From: Domibacillus mangrovi
GTDB taxonomy: Bacteria > Bacillota > Bacilli > Bacillales > Domibacillaceae
Assembly: GCF_001906925.1 (NCBI RefSeq)
Contig: NZ_MRWQ01000004.1
Span: forward strand, 186,001 to 250,000
Length of the DNA stretch: 64,000 nt
Reading direction: 5' to 3'
The translations under genes and the position numbers were made by a program. The first letter of the stretch is position 1. Every line of letters starts with the position of its first letter. Positions 46,060 to 53,781 of the stretch are shown here, one piece after another. The notes beneath the pieces were generated by a model. It had not been told where the DNA came from, searched no databases, and saw only the letters and a program-made list of their open reading frames with translations.

Positions 46060-46411
46060 TATTAATGATCACGAATTGAAGAAGGTTGTCGCTGAAGAAT
46101 TAAAACTCTATAAAGCTCTAAGAGTATCGGTGAAAAACAATAATGAACTCAAAGATTGTGAAGTAGGCAAAGTATTTCCTACTGTAATCAACAGGGAGAG
46201 AGAAAAGGAACTTAAGTATAAGCAAGTAAAGCGAGTCCTTACAGAAGTATTAAATGATACACAGCGTCTGATTCTTGAAAAAAAGTACCTAGGTAATGCT
46301 GCAGTCAATGATTTAACAATTTATATGGATATGGGATTAACGAAGGATCAATTTTATATTCAAAAAAAGCAAGCCATTCGTTTGTTCGCGACAGCTTTAG
46401 GAATTATTTAA
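46052..46411 (+). CDS. ArpU-family transcriptional regulator, second copy
   Basis: 119 residues with the same C-terminal plan (TQRLILEKKYLGNAAVNDLTIYMDMGLTKDQFYIQKKQAIRLFATALGII), so a second, diverged ArpU-like or sigma-like protein. Translationally coupled to the first. The tandem may form a heteromeric regulator or be a duplication; which helper or own promoter it acts on is not known. Confidence 0.65.
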   Translation: MTDINDHELKKVVAEELKLYKALRVSVKNNNELKDCEVGKVFPTVINREREKELKYKQVKRVLTEVLNDTQRLILEKKYLGNAAVNDLTIYMDMGLTKDQFYIQKKQAIRLFATALGII

Positions 46412-46440
46412 ATCCCTTTGAAGGGAGTGATTTATATGGA

Positions 46441-46560
46441 GTAATATAAGCCCCCCGGTACGAGGGTTCAGTTTTTATTTTGATCAGGGGCACCGGGCAG
46501 GGGGCCTAACTCTCCAAATTTTTTTACCTTCTCACGCGTGAGGGGGAGGGGGGTCCCTAA
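46441..46560. other. G/C-tract region, candidate packaging (cos-like) site
   Basis: In an AT-rich element this gap holds CCCCCCGG (46451), GGGGCACCGGGCAGGGGGCC (46487-46506), a 12-bp palindrome CTCACGCGTGAG (46531-46542) and GGGGGAGGGGGG. In many cos phages of Gram-positive hosts such a stretch lies between an ArpU gene and the terminase genes. No terminase follows here. The cos assignment is inference. Confidence 0.4.
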
Positions 46561-46593
46561 TAACAAACAATACAAAAATGGAGGTATTAACCT

Positions 46594-47160
46594 ATGGGAA
46601 AAATAAATTTAATTGAACCAAATAGTTATTTTGTAGAATCAAAAAAAGCTATTCATATTGCTTTAGATAAAGAAAAATCATTGCTTGCTGAGATGCCAAA
46701 GCAAAACAAGCTTGATCTATTAAGAAAAAGAAAGAAAGATACTAACTCCGTTGAAGAGTACGAGAAAATCGAGGAATTAGAAAAGCAACTAGAGAAGGAA
46801 ATTAAGTTCAGAAAACCAATCCCTCTCGTACCAGCTGAATATAAAGAAACAATCCAGAGGAATGTGGAGATTGAAGCAGCTGAGCTTAACAAGCAGTTAA
46901 CTGAATTGAGAAAGGAATTAAAAAAACAACTACCTTACTTACAAGATGTTTTGTTACCATTACTGGTTAATGTTCATGAACTGAAAAAAATGAGAAATAT
47001 TCCAAATAACATTAACGCTATTTTAGATTTTGAATTTCTAGAAGAAGGAAATTTCGTTAGCGCAAACTATCTTGTTCGAAAAATTAATAATAACGAAAAA
47101 AATAAACTAGTAGAAGATTTAAAAGAGATCATTAGCGCGATTGAATCAGCGTCTGTTTAA
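46594..47160 (+). CDS. Coiled-coil protein of unknown function
   Basis: 188 residues, Lys/Glu-rich, with heptad-like stretches at about 38-75 (LDLLRKRKKDTNSVEEYEKIEELEKQ) and 88-118 (NKQLTELRKELKKQL). No enzymatic motif. Starts at ATG 46594 after AATGGAGGTATTAACCT, 15 bases before the next gene, so they form a pair after the G-rich region. Confidence 0.65.
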   Translation: MGKINLIEPNSYFVESKKAIHIALDKEKSLLAEMPKQNKLDLLRKRKKDTNSVEEYEKIEELEKQLEKEIKFRKPIPLVPAEYKETIQRNVEIEAAELNKQLTELRKELKKQLPYLQDVLLPLLVNVHELKKMRNIPNNINAILDFEFLEEGNFVSANYLVRKINNNEKNKLVEDLKEIISAIESASV

Positions 47161-47175
47161 GAGGAGGTATAAATA

Positions 47176-47622
47176 ATGTTTGAATTTGAAAGACAAATAA
47201 TGAAAGCTGAAAATAAATACCCGATGGTGGAATATGCATACAAAGTTATACCAATTTCTGAATTTGGAAAATTCTCTTTTGCTAAATATCTTAACGCTCC
47301 CCACAGGATGATACCAAAATCGGAGGTTAATAGCTTTATAGAGAAAAATTTGAATGTAAATCGTGAGCCGTTTATTGGGCAAGTGAAAATTCATGAGGAT
47401 ATAAAGGAAAGTGCAGTAAAAACAGAAGTTGAAAGGATTGTACTTCAAAAATTGGCTATGCACAATGTTCCAGGTGTTAATTACAGTGATTCTTATGGAA
47501 CGTTCAAACGAGTTAATTTTGATGCTTTAGAGTTCGGACAAGATTTCGTTATTGAAATTGGAGAAAAGATCGTTTTCGAACAACCTAAAAAACTAACATT
47601 CGATGACATAAAGGCTTTGTAG
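47176..47622 (+). CDS. Unrecognised protein
   Basis: 148 residues, mixed alpha/beta, no family recognised. AAGAGGAGGTATAAATA precedes ATG 47176. Co-transcribed with the coiled-coil gene and followed by a terminator; the pair replaces the packaging genes expected at this place in a phage, so a role in helper-phage interference or packaging is possible but unsupported by motifs. Confidence 0.65.
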   Translation: MFEFERQIMKAENKYPMVEYAYKVIPISEFGKFSFAKYLNAPHRMIPKSEVNSFIEKNLNVNREPFIGQVKIHEDIKESAVKTEVERIVLQKLAMHNVPGVNYSDSYGTFKRVNFDALEFGQDFVIEIGEKIVFEQPKKLTFDDIKAL

Positions 47623-47667
47623 ATGTAGGAATGAAAAGCTTACAAATGCCGAATGATAGATGATTGG

Positions 47668-47696
47668 AGAAGCGGATTATTTCGCTTCTTTTTTTG
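47668..47696 (+). terminator. Terminator
   Basis: AGAAGCG / CGCTTCT hairpin followed by TTTTTTT. Confidence 0.8.
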
Positions 47697-48015
47697 TGTT
47701 TTAGAATACTTCTCCCGCAGAGAGTAGTCTGCATGAAGGAAAAAGGACAGGATCAGCGAAGATAGTATTATTGCATAGAAGGATTTTAACGTATATCTGG
47801 GCCTCGCTATAAATAAAGATGTCTATTATGAGAAAAAGAAAAGCTCCTTATTGAAAATCGCTTCTTCATTGGGCATTATCTGAGTAATATACAATCAGAG
47901 GAAGCAGGATTGCTTGTATGTTTCTAGAATAAAGGTAATGTGGGCATAACATTACACATAGCTTAGAATGGATTCACATGTCGATAATGATTAACATGAA
48001 AAGGTCAGGTTTATC
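47697..48015. other. Gap without recognisable gene
   Basis: No convincing frame. A GTAATGT / AACATTAC inverted repeat lies at 47936-47955. It marks the change from satellite core genes to cargo. Confidence 0.4.
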
Positions 48016-48137
48016 ATGATAGAAGTTAAACCTCCACAAATCAGTGATGAGGCGCTCAAAAGCATGGCGGAGTTTTTATGAAAACATCTGTACCTCGAAT
48101 ATTAGCTGAAATGAAAAAGAAAGAAGAGAGTGAATAA
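48016..48137 (+). pseudogene. Small phage-type gene split by a one-base shift
   Basis: Two short frames meet at an ATGA overlap: MIEVKPPQISDEALKSMAEF L-stop and then MKTSVPRILAEMKKKEESE. Inserting one T in the TTTTT run would join them as ...MAEFFMKTSVPRI..., which resembles a small conserved protein of Bacillus phages. It is followed by its usual type of neighbour at 48141. A coupled two-gene arrangement cannot be excluded. Confidence 0.5.
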
Positions 48138-48140
48138 AAC

Positions 48141-48335
48141 GTGAATGAAAAATTGTTTTACGATTCGAAAGATGTCAAACAGATGCTGGATTGTGGCAGT
48201 ATTCGAACGGCTCAACTACGGATAAAAGCCATGAACGATGAATTGAAAAGTAAGGGATATTGGGTTGAACGTGGCAAGGTACCAGTTGCATTTTTCCACG
48301 AGAAATACCCTTATGTATCTCTTAATAAGCATTGA
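48141..48335 (+). CDS. Small phage-type DNA-binding protein
   Basis: 64 residues: LFYDSKDVKQMLDCGSIRTAQLRIKAMNDELKSKGYWVERGKVPVAFFHEKYPYVSL reads as a short HTH protein with a C-terminal strand, the type common in Bacillus prophages. GTG 48141 follows the split gene by three bases, with AAGAGAGTG upstream. Role unknown. Confidence 0.65.
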   Translation: MNEKLFYDSKDVKQMLDCGSIRTAQLRIKAMNDELKSKGYWVERGKVPVAFFHEKYPYVSLNKH

Positions 48336-48909
48336 TGCGTACCGTGCGGTTTTAGAAAATGCAAAATTGTGTTCTCAGGATATCTTTGTCGTAAGTACAT
48401 ATTAAAATTCAAAAACATTCTCTTTTGGAGAGTGTTTTTGAATTTTTACCTTTATTTAATAAAGTAATTTCCTTCCATAAAGAAGAGGATTACACAAATA
48501 AAAAATTATTATAATAGGGCGGCAATGAAATAAGCAAAAAAAAACGCCCCGAACTCATTGATTCTCGTTTTCCAAAACACAAAATCGGTGGTAAGAGGTA
48601 TTTCCCAGCTAAAGCGGCAGAAGATTTTTTGCTTCAATGGTTGTCTGAACAGTAGGGAAGGAAGCAGGCGTGAAACAAGGAGAGGCTTGATCGTTATTCA
48701 AGTGCCAAAAAAATGTGAATAGTTGATGATAAATATGGAAAAAGTAATAAATCATAAAGTATTAATATTTACCTTTTTTATTGACATCATTAATCAACTT
48801 GAGTAATATACTGTATATAGAACACGGTACGTGTTCATACTAAAAACAATACCGATACCCTACCCGAAAATTAATACTTATGGGTGGGGTTTTTTATTGA
48901 GGTGGAGAG
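48336..48909. other. Gap with gene remnant and hairpins
   Basis: Holds an inverted repeat AAAAACATTCTC / GAGTGTTTTTG near 48412, the remnant at 48518-48655, an AACGCCCCGAACTC sequence (48541) shared with two terminators further right, and a CCTACCC / GGGTGGGG hairpin with TTTTTT (48857-48896) just before the NYN gene. Confidence 0.5.
48518..48655 (+). pseudogene. C-terminal remnant of an HTH/excisionase-type gene, copy 1
   Basis: An open stretch without a start codon ends KIGGKRYFPAKAAEDF...WLSEQ-stop, typical of the end of a short MerR/excisionase-like HTH protein. A diverged second copy is at 52249. The two remnants bracket the NYN and NERD-helicase genes. Confidence 0.5.
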
Positions 48910-49593
48910 ATGAAAAGGGTTGCAATTATAGTTGATGGCCAGTTTTTGTTGCATCGAATTAAAGATGCAACAGGTGAAAGAAGATATCCTGATCCAGAAA
49001 AAGTTTATACTTACATGAATAGTCTAATAGAAAAGAATGAAGAAGTCTACCGCATATTCTTTTATCAAGGCGAGCCAAGCAAGCAAAGAACCCAAAAGCC
49101 GTTCAGCAAAGAATGGATAGAGTTTAAAGATTCGGATACATCCACTTACAATCTCAATTTATTTTCAACTTTGTCAAAACAAGATTTAATGGCCATTCGT
49201 TTAGGTGATACCCAATTCAGAGGATGGAAACTAAAGTCAGATGTTCAAAAGAGATTAATGGATGACAGTTTTGAGGAAGAATTCAAAGATCATCACTTCA
49301 CTTTGGATTTTCAGCAAAAAGGTGTGGATATTAAAATAGGTTTAGACGTAGCCTGGCTAGCAAGTAAGAAGCTAGTGGATCGAATTATAATGGTTACCGG
49401 TGATGCTGACTTTGTACCAGCAATGAAGTTTGCCCGAAGAGAAGGTCTTCAAGTTGTACTACAAAAAATAGGCCCACGCAATATCAACGACACTTTAGAA
49501 ATTCACAGTGACTATGTTAGATGTCATTCTAATAAACAGGTGAATGAACTTATACAAGAAAAAGCAGAAGATGACTGTGTTCAACAGGAGTAA
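48910..49593 (+). CDS. NYN-domain (PIN-like) nuclease
   Basis: 227 residues with a NYN/LabA-type fold: strand 1 RVAIIVDGQFLLHRI with Asp9, GVDIKIGLDVAWLA with Asp140 and Asp146, and MVTGDADFVPAMKFARREG with Asp165 and Asp167. These acidic residues form the metal site of NYN ribonucleases, so RNA cleavage is likely; the target is unknown. Satellite and prophage cargo positions like this are rich in anti-phage genes. ATG 48910 follows GAGGTGGAGAG. Followed by two hairpins. Confidence 0.8.
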   Translation: MKRVAIIVDGQFLLHRIKDATGERRYPDPEKVYTYMNSLIEKNEEVYRIFFYQGEPSKQRTQKPFSKEWIEFKDSDTSTYNLNLFSTLSKQDLMAIRLGDTQFRGWKLKSDVQKRLMDDSFEEEFKDHHFTLDFQQKGVDIKIGLDVAWLASKKLVDRIIMVTGDADFVPAMKFARREGLQVVLQKIGPRNINDTLEIHSDYVRCHSNKQVNELIQEKAEDDCVQQE

Positions 49594-49632
49594 AACGGAA
49601 ATTTCATAAGATTGACCTTAAAAGTTTTAGGG

Positions 49633-49712
49633 AAAGCAGCTCTTTAACTGAGCTTTTTTAATTTATATCAACAAGGCAACAAAACGCCCCGTACTCGATA
49701 TGAGCCGGGGCC
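49633..49712 (+). terminator. Two hairpins after the NYN gene
   Basis: AGCTC / GAGCT with TTTTTT (49633-49659), then GCCCCG / CGGGGC (49681-49712). The second shares AACGCCCCGTACTCG and TATGAGCCGGGGC with the terminator at 52399, on the other side of the NERD-helicase gene. Confidence 0.7.
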
Positions 49713-49716
49713 TCAG

Positions 49717-49851
49717 TTATTTCTTTATCCACTCAGTAATAGTATATAAAGCAGTAGGATTTTCCTTTTTACTCGTAATGATATAATTTATTAGCTGTCC
49801 TCGATCAATCAACTTTACATTAATTTTTTTCGCAAGTTTAAAACTGTCCAT
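49717..49851 (-). pseudogene. C-terminal remnant of an Mrr-like restriction endonuclease
   Basis: 44 codons on the minus strand beginning MDSFKLAKKINVKLIDRGQL. The pattern of LA-(x)-N-V-x-LIDR-x-(Q/E)-LI is typical of the end of restriction-endonuclease-like (Mrr_cat) domains. The catalytic part is absent, so this is a fragment of a lost nuclease gene or, less likely, a small gene. Confidence 0.45.
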
Positions 49852-49899
49852 TTTATAAGGTACGGTTCAACCTTAAAGGAATAGTTAATTGATTTTGAA

Positions 49900-52089
49900 T
49901 TACCTTAATTCAACAGGAATTTGCTCGTCAATATCATTAATATTTTGAATGGGTGCCCGTTTAAAGGTAAAAGTAAATGTATCACCGCTATTTATAACAT
50001 CGTTCATTTCTTGATACATTCCATATTCACCGATTCCAGAAAGTGAAGCCCACCCTCTTGCTCTTGTTAATCCAACAAATAGCTGATTTCTCAGGGCTGT
50101 TTCACTCTCATTACAAGCAACCTGATCAAAACCAACAACATAAACCATATTGGCTTCATTGCCTTTAGCTCTATGAATACGGGAAATTGTAACTGCGCCA
50201 TCTTCCCAAAACTTGTCCGGATTTGTATTTGGATATCTCGGGTCAGTAACATTTTTTTCTAAAGCGCTTGGTATATAAATATCAATGTTTTCATTCATAA
50301 GAAAGAGTGCTGTCTCCCTTTCTAAATTTCTTGCATCTCCGCCTAAAACAATTATCATAATATCTCGTGATAGTTCTAATTGATCTTTTTGAATGTTTTC
50401 TTTTATACTAATTGCTAATGCTTTGAGCTCTTCTTCTCTTGAATTATACGTATTAAACTGTAAAACAGGCGAATTCCACAGAGAAGGTACGAGATTCGGG
50501 GAGTTTTTAGGAGGGCGATGAAGAGTAATTTCTTCTCCCGTTCTAAAGTTACCTTTAATAACCTCATATCCAATAGCTGCCCAGTCTTCTTTATTAGTAA
50601 TGCCTCTAAGCATTCCCTCTGATCGGAGCAATCCCATTCCGATTGCATGTGCTGCTGTAAGAATTGGTCCTGGCGTTCTATAACATCTATGCATTATCTC
50701 ACTTTTCCTAATGCCTCCTGGATGAATGCCAGTGACCATTTGGCTATAGGATTCTTCTGATCCGAAAAGCTCTCTTGCTTTAGGAATGATCAAATTCTCC
50801 AAACTTTGACTTTCATCATATGCCCAAATAAGGCGTTTTTGGAAAGGATCCTCTGCGCTAACAGGTCGCAAAGCTTGAAATGCTAGCCAATAAAAAGGTT
50901 GTTTCCCTTGGAATTTTAAGTGATCCTCTACAACTAAGTCTTGCCCCTCGTCTATCAGGACTGCATCGAATAGAGGTTCAATTTCATTTTCCGATAATAA
51001 ACGAGTACAAACTTCGGCTAGAGCATTAGTAGGGTTTTTATTTATTGTATCCCCGGGAGTTAGTCTCCTTACACCATGAGCATCACAAATTCTTCCGTAA
51101 AAACCCTCTCTGTCCCTAGCTCCCCATGCCGGCAATACACGTAGTTTTCTTTTAACCTCTTCATCATAGCGAACTTCCCCATTTGTAAAATGTTTAAGCC
51201 ACTTGTCTATTTGATTTACTATCTCGTTATATAAACTTCTTGAAAAAAAGACCAAAGCAATATCCCAATCAGGATGTTTAAGGTGCATATGGGCAGCCCT
51301 TTGGCAAAGTAAAACTGTTTTTCCAGACCCTGCAATACCTCGAATTCTTTGTGGTCCTGGAGGTATAACCTTTCCAATTTGTTCTTGTTGTAGATCGAGC
51401 TCATATAAGCGATCAGCTAACATTGAAATAATTGCAGCGCGGCTGTCTAAGTTTGGTTTTACTGCAACTTGTTCTTTTCTTAGAATTGGATTTCCTCCAA
51501 GAATCGACAACAAAACTTCCCAACGATCAGAATTAATTTCGATGCCTTCTATGACAGTTTTTGTTGTTTGGATTTTTTTCAATAATCCACTTTTGCCCAT
51601 TTGATCTTTGAAAATAATTGGTGGGCAGGATGGCATCTTGTCAAAACCTCTTTCAATCCATTCGCTTTCAGTTATTTCGGGCAAAGCTATTAATACTGTG
51701 CCACTAATTTTTCTTCTTGTTTCTGGCTCTCTATCAAAATAGCTCAGCAGTGAAAAAAGTTGATTTTCTGCCTGTTCATAGGGATTTCCGGAATCTGTAT
51801 AAAAGTTTTTATACTCCCACCGATGACCATTAACAGCTGCAATTTGATTAATGTTAATGGCCTTCACTTCAATTACAATTAGTCCTTGTTCTTGGTCAGC
51901 AATTAGTATATCTGGTTCTTTTCGGTTTTGTCCGACTTTAGAAAAGATAGGAAAGCGCCAATAACCAATACAGGTTCTAGAACTAAAAGCACTTTTAACT
52001 GCATCCCAAACTTTTTGTTCCCCTTTTTCTCCAGCTATTCCGAAGGGCTCCGTTGCAATAAACTTCCGATCTTTTTCTCCTATCGCCAT
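49900..52089 (-). CDS. NERD nuclease-UvrD-like helicase fusion
   Basis: About 729 residues. The N-terminal NERD domain has the acidic-core motif KEPDILI and VIEVKA (Asp60, Glu74, Lys76), a nuclease-related fold. From about residue 240 follows a superfamily 1 helicase: Walker A GIAGSGKTVLL (251-258), VLIDEGQDL as Walker B, the HRCYRTPGPI motif and QLFVGLTRARGWA near the end. Likely a DNA-processing or anti-phage enzyme; not tied to a named system by what I can see. ATG 52089 and GTG 52125 are both possible starts. It is the only cargo gene on the minus strand. Confidence 0.82.
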   Translation of the reverse strand: MAIGEKDRKFIATEPFGIAGEKGEQKVWDAVKSAFSSRTCIGYWRFPIFSKVGQNRKEPDILIADQEQGLIVIEVKAININQIAAVNGHRWEYKNFYTDSGNPYEQAENQLFSLLSYFDREPETRRKISGTVLIALPEITESEWIERGFDKMPSCPPIIFKDQMGKSGLLKKIQTTKTVIEGIEINSDRWEVLLSILGGNPILRKEQVAVKPNLDSRAAIISMLADRLYELDLQQEQIGKVIPPGPQRIRGIAGSGKTVLLCQRAAHMHLKHPDWDIALVFFSRSLYNEIVNQIDKWLKHFTNGEVRYDEEVKRKLRVLPAWGARDREGFYGRICDAHGVRRLTPGDTINKNPTNALAEVCTRLLSENEIEPLFDAVLIDEGQDLVVEDHLKFQGKQPFYWLAFQALRPVSAEDPFQKRLIWAYDESQSLENLIIPKARELFGSEESYSQMVTGIHPGGIRKSEIMHRCYRTPGPILTAAHAIGMGLLRSEGMLRGITNKEDWAAIGYEVIKGNFRTGEEITLHRPPKNSPNLVPSLWNSPVLQFNTYNSREEELKALAISIKENIQKDQLELSRDIMIIVLGGDARNLERETALFLMNENIDIYIPSALEKNVTDPRYPNTNPDKFWEDGAVTISRIHRAKGNEANMVYVVGFDQVACNESETALRNQLFVGLTRARGWASLSGIGEYGMYQEMNDVINSGDTFTFTFKRAPIQNINDIDEQIPVELR

Positions 52090-52248
52090 ATGCACAACTC
52101 TCTTCTTAAATAATAATTTTGACACTATTTCTCTTCATGTTAATTAATTCGTTAAATAAGGACTATATTCCTGTGCTAATAGTTTTAAATTTATTGCTGC
52201 ATATCTTCGAAAAATGCTTGTAGGATACTAAACGAATATTTCTCTAAA

Positions 52249-52326
52249 GTGAATGTAGGTAGGAAATGGACCTTGCCAGCTAGAGCGACGAAAGAGTTTT
52301 TATGTCTGTGGCTGTCTGAACAATAG
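52249..52326 (+). pseudogene. C-terminal remnant of an HTH/excisionase-type gene, copy 2
   Basis: VGRKWTLPARATKEF...WLSEQ-stop parallels the remnant at 48518 at protein and DNA level (CCAGCTAGAGCG..., TGGCTGTCTGAACAATAGGGG). The 480-base gap 52126-52605 holds this, the terminator at 52399 and an AT-rich stretch that probably carries the promoter of the next operon. Confidence 0.5.
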
Positions 52327-52398
52327 GGGTGAAAGGGAGCGGCTCTTTGTTGTTTCCTTTTTTGTTTTCATTGCTAAAAAGGAAACGAAGTAAGCGAC

Positions 52399-52435
52399 AA
52401 AACGCCCCGTACTCGTTATGAGCCGGGGCGTTTTT
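52399..52435 (+). terminator. Terminator (duplicated type)
   Basis: AACGCCCCG / CGGGGCGTT hairpin followed by TTTTT; near-copy of the hairpin at 49681. Confidence 0.8.
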
Positions 52436-52605
52436 GGTGCAATCAAAAAATAGAAGGTCATTACTTAATTCATAAGATTGGAAACTAAGTGTTTATATTT
52501 GTGACGGATATTTCCGGAATAAAAGGGAATATATTAATGATAAAACCCTATATTATATGGTATTATATAATTAAGTGACGGTTAATAACGAAAAGGGGGA
52601 TTTTT

Positions 52606-53781
52606 ATGCGATTGGAGCTGGTAATTGATTTAATAAAAGCTTATTCGAATAAAGATGATAAATTATTTAAAGACAAAGTTAGCCAAATTGCCGAAGAGGA
52701 AAAAGCAAAAGGTAATAAAAATAGTGCAACAAAACTTTTAGCAGCTTTTCAAAAAAATGATTTTAAAATTGATGAAGGCGGTTCAAAAAAAGTGTTTTTT
52801 CCTTCTTCTGGAGCACAAGTAGCGTCAAATAAGCAGCCTCAAATTATTGCTCCTAGAGACAAATCAAATAACTTAGAACTATTCGAAGTTATATATCCAT
52901 CTCAAATAGATAATTCGTCGATTTTTTTAGCTCCAAAAATTGAGAATAAAATTGAAGCAGTAATAAATGAATATAAGAATAAAGACTTTTTAGTAAGTAA
53001 TGGTTTACCTGTTGAAAACAGATTATTACTTTGTGGCCCTCCGGGATGTGGAAAAACTTCAACTGCATATATGATTGCGAAAAAGATGGATTTACCTCTG
53101 ATTTATGTCAGGTTAGATTCCCTAGTATCATCTTTTCTAGGTCAAACAGGTACTAATATTAGAAAGATATTTGAAGCAGTAAACGGGAGAAATGTTATTT
53201 TATTGCTGGACGAATTTGACAGTATAGCCAAAATGAGAGATGATAAAAATGAACTAGGAGAATTGAAGAGGGTAGTTAATACTTTACTTCAGAACTTGGA
53301 CTTATTGACTAGTGATGTTTTTGTTATTGCTGCTACGAATCATGAGAATTTACTTGATAAAGCGGTTTGGAGAAGGTTTAACTCAGTTATGTATCTAGAC
53401 CTGCCTAATAAAGCATTAAGAGCTGATTATATTAAACATTTAATGAGTTTTCATGGTATAGGTGATAGTAAGGTCAATTATGATAAGCTCTCTGATTTTA
53501 CTTCTGGTCTTAACTTTTCTGAAATTCGCGAGATATCATTAAAAGCAATTAAAAATATTGTCTTAAATGAAGGTTCCAAAGATTTATCGATAAAAGATTA
53601 TGTGGAAGCATTAATTGATGTAGTGTTTCTTTATAACACAGATAAAGAAGTGTTAGATATAAGCAAGTTAAGGAAACTTCGAGAGAACGGAGTAACCTTA
53701 CAAGTGCTTGCCGAATTATTAGATATTCCTCGTACTACTTTATCGGATAGATTGAAAAAGGAGGAAATAAGACATGGATGA
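52606..53781 (+). CDS. ietA: AAA+ ATPase, IetA-like defence component
   Basis: 391 residues. After a 125-residue N-terminal region with KKVFFPSSGAQ (PSSG at 66-69), a classical AAA module begins: Walker A LCGPPGCGKTSTA (144-151), Walker B ILLLDEFDSIAK (about 199-206), sensor 1 VIAATNHENLLDKAVWRRF with the Arg finger. The C-terminus holds a small HTH (VTLQVLAELLDIPRTTLSDRLKK). The pairing with an overlapping subtilisin-like gene is the ietAS architecture, first seen in a plasmid incompatibility locus and later reported as anti-phage. ATG 52606 follows AAAGGGGGATTTTT. Confidence 0.75.
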   Translation: MRLELVIDLIKAYSNKDDKLFKDKVSQIAEEEKAKGNKNSATKLLAAFQKNDFKIDEGGSKKVFFPSSGAQVASNKQPQIIAPRDKSNNLELFEVIYPSQIDNSSIFLAPKIENKIEAVINEYKNKDFLVSNGLPVENRLLLCGPPGCGKTSTAYMIAKKMDLPLIYVRLDSLVSSFLGQTGTNIRKIFEAVNGRNVILLLDEFDSIAKMRDDKNELGELKRVVNTLLQNLDLLTSDVFVIAATNHENLLDKAVWRRFNSVMYLDLPNKALRADYIKHLMSFHGIGDSKVNYDKLSDFTSGLNFSEIREISLKAIKNIVLNEGSKDLSIKDYVEALIDVVFLYNTDKEVLDISKLRKLRENGVTLQVLAELLDIPRTTLSDRLKKEEIRHG

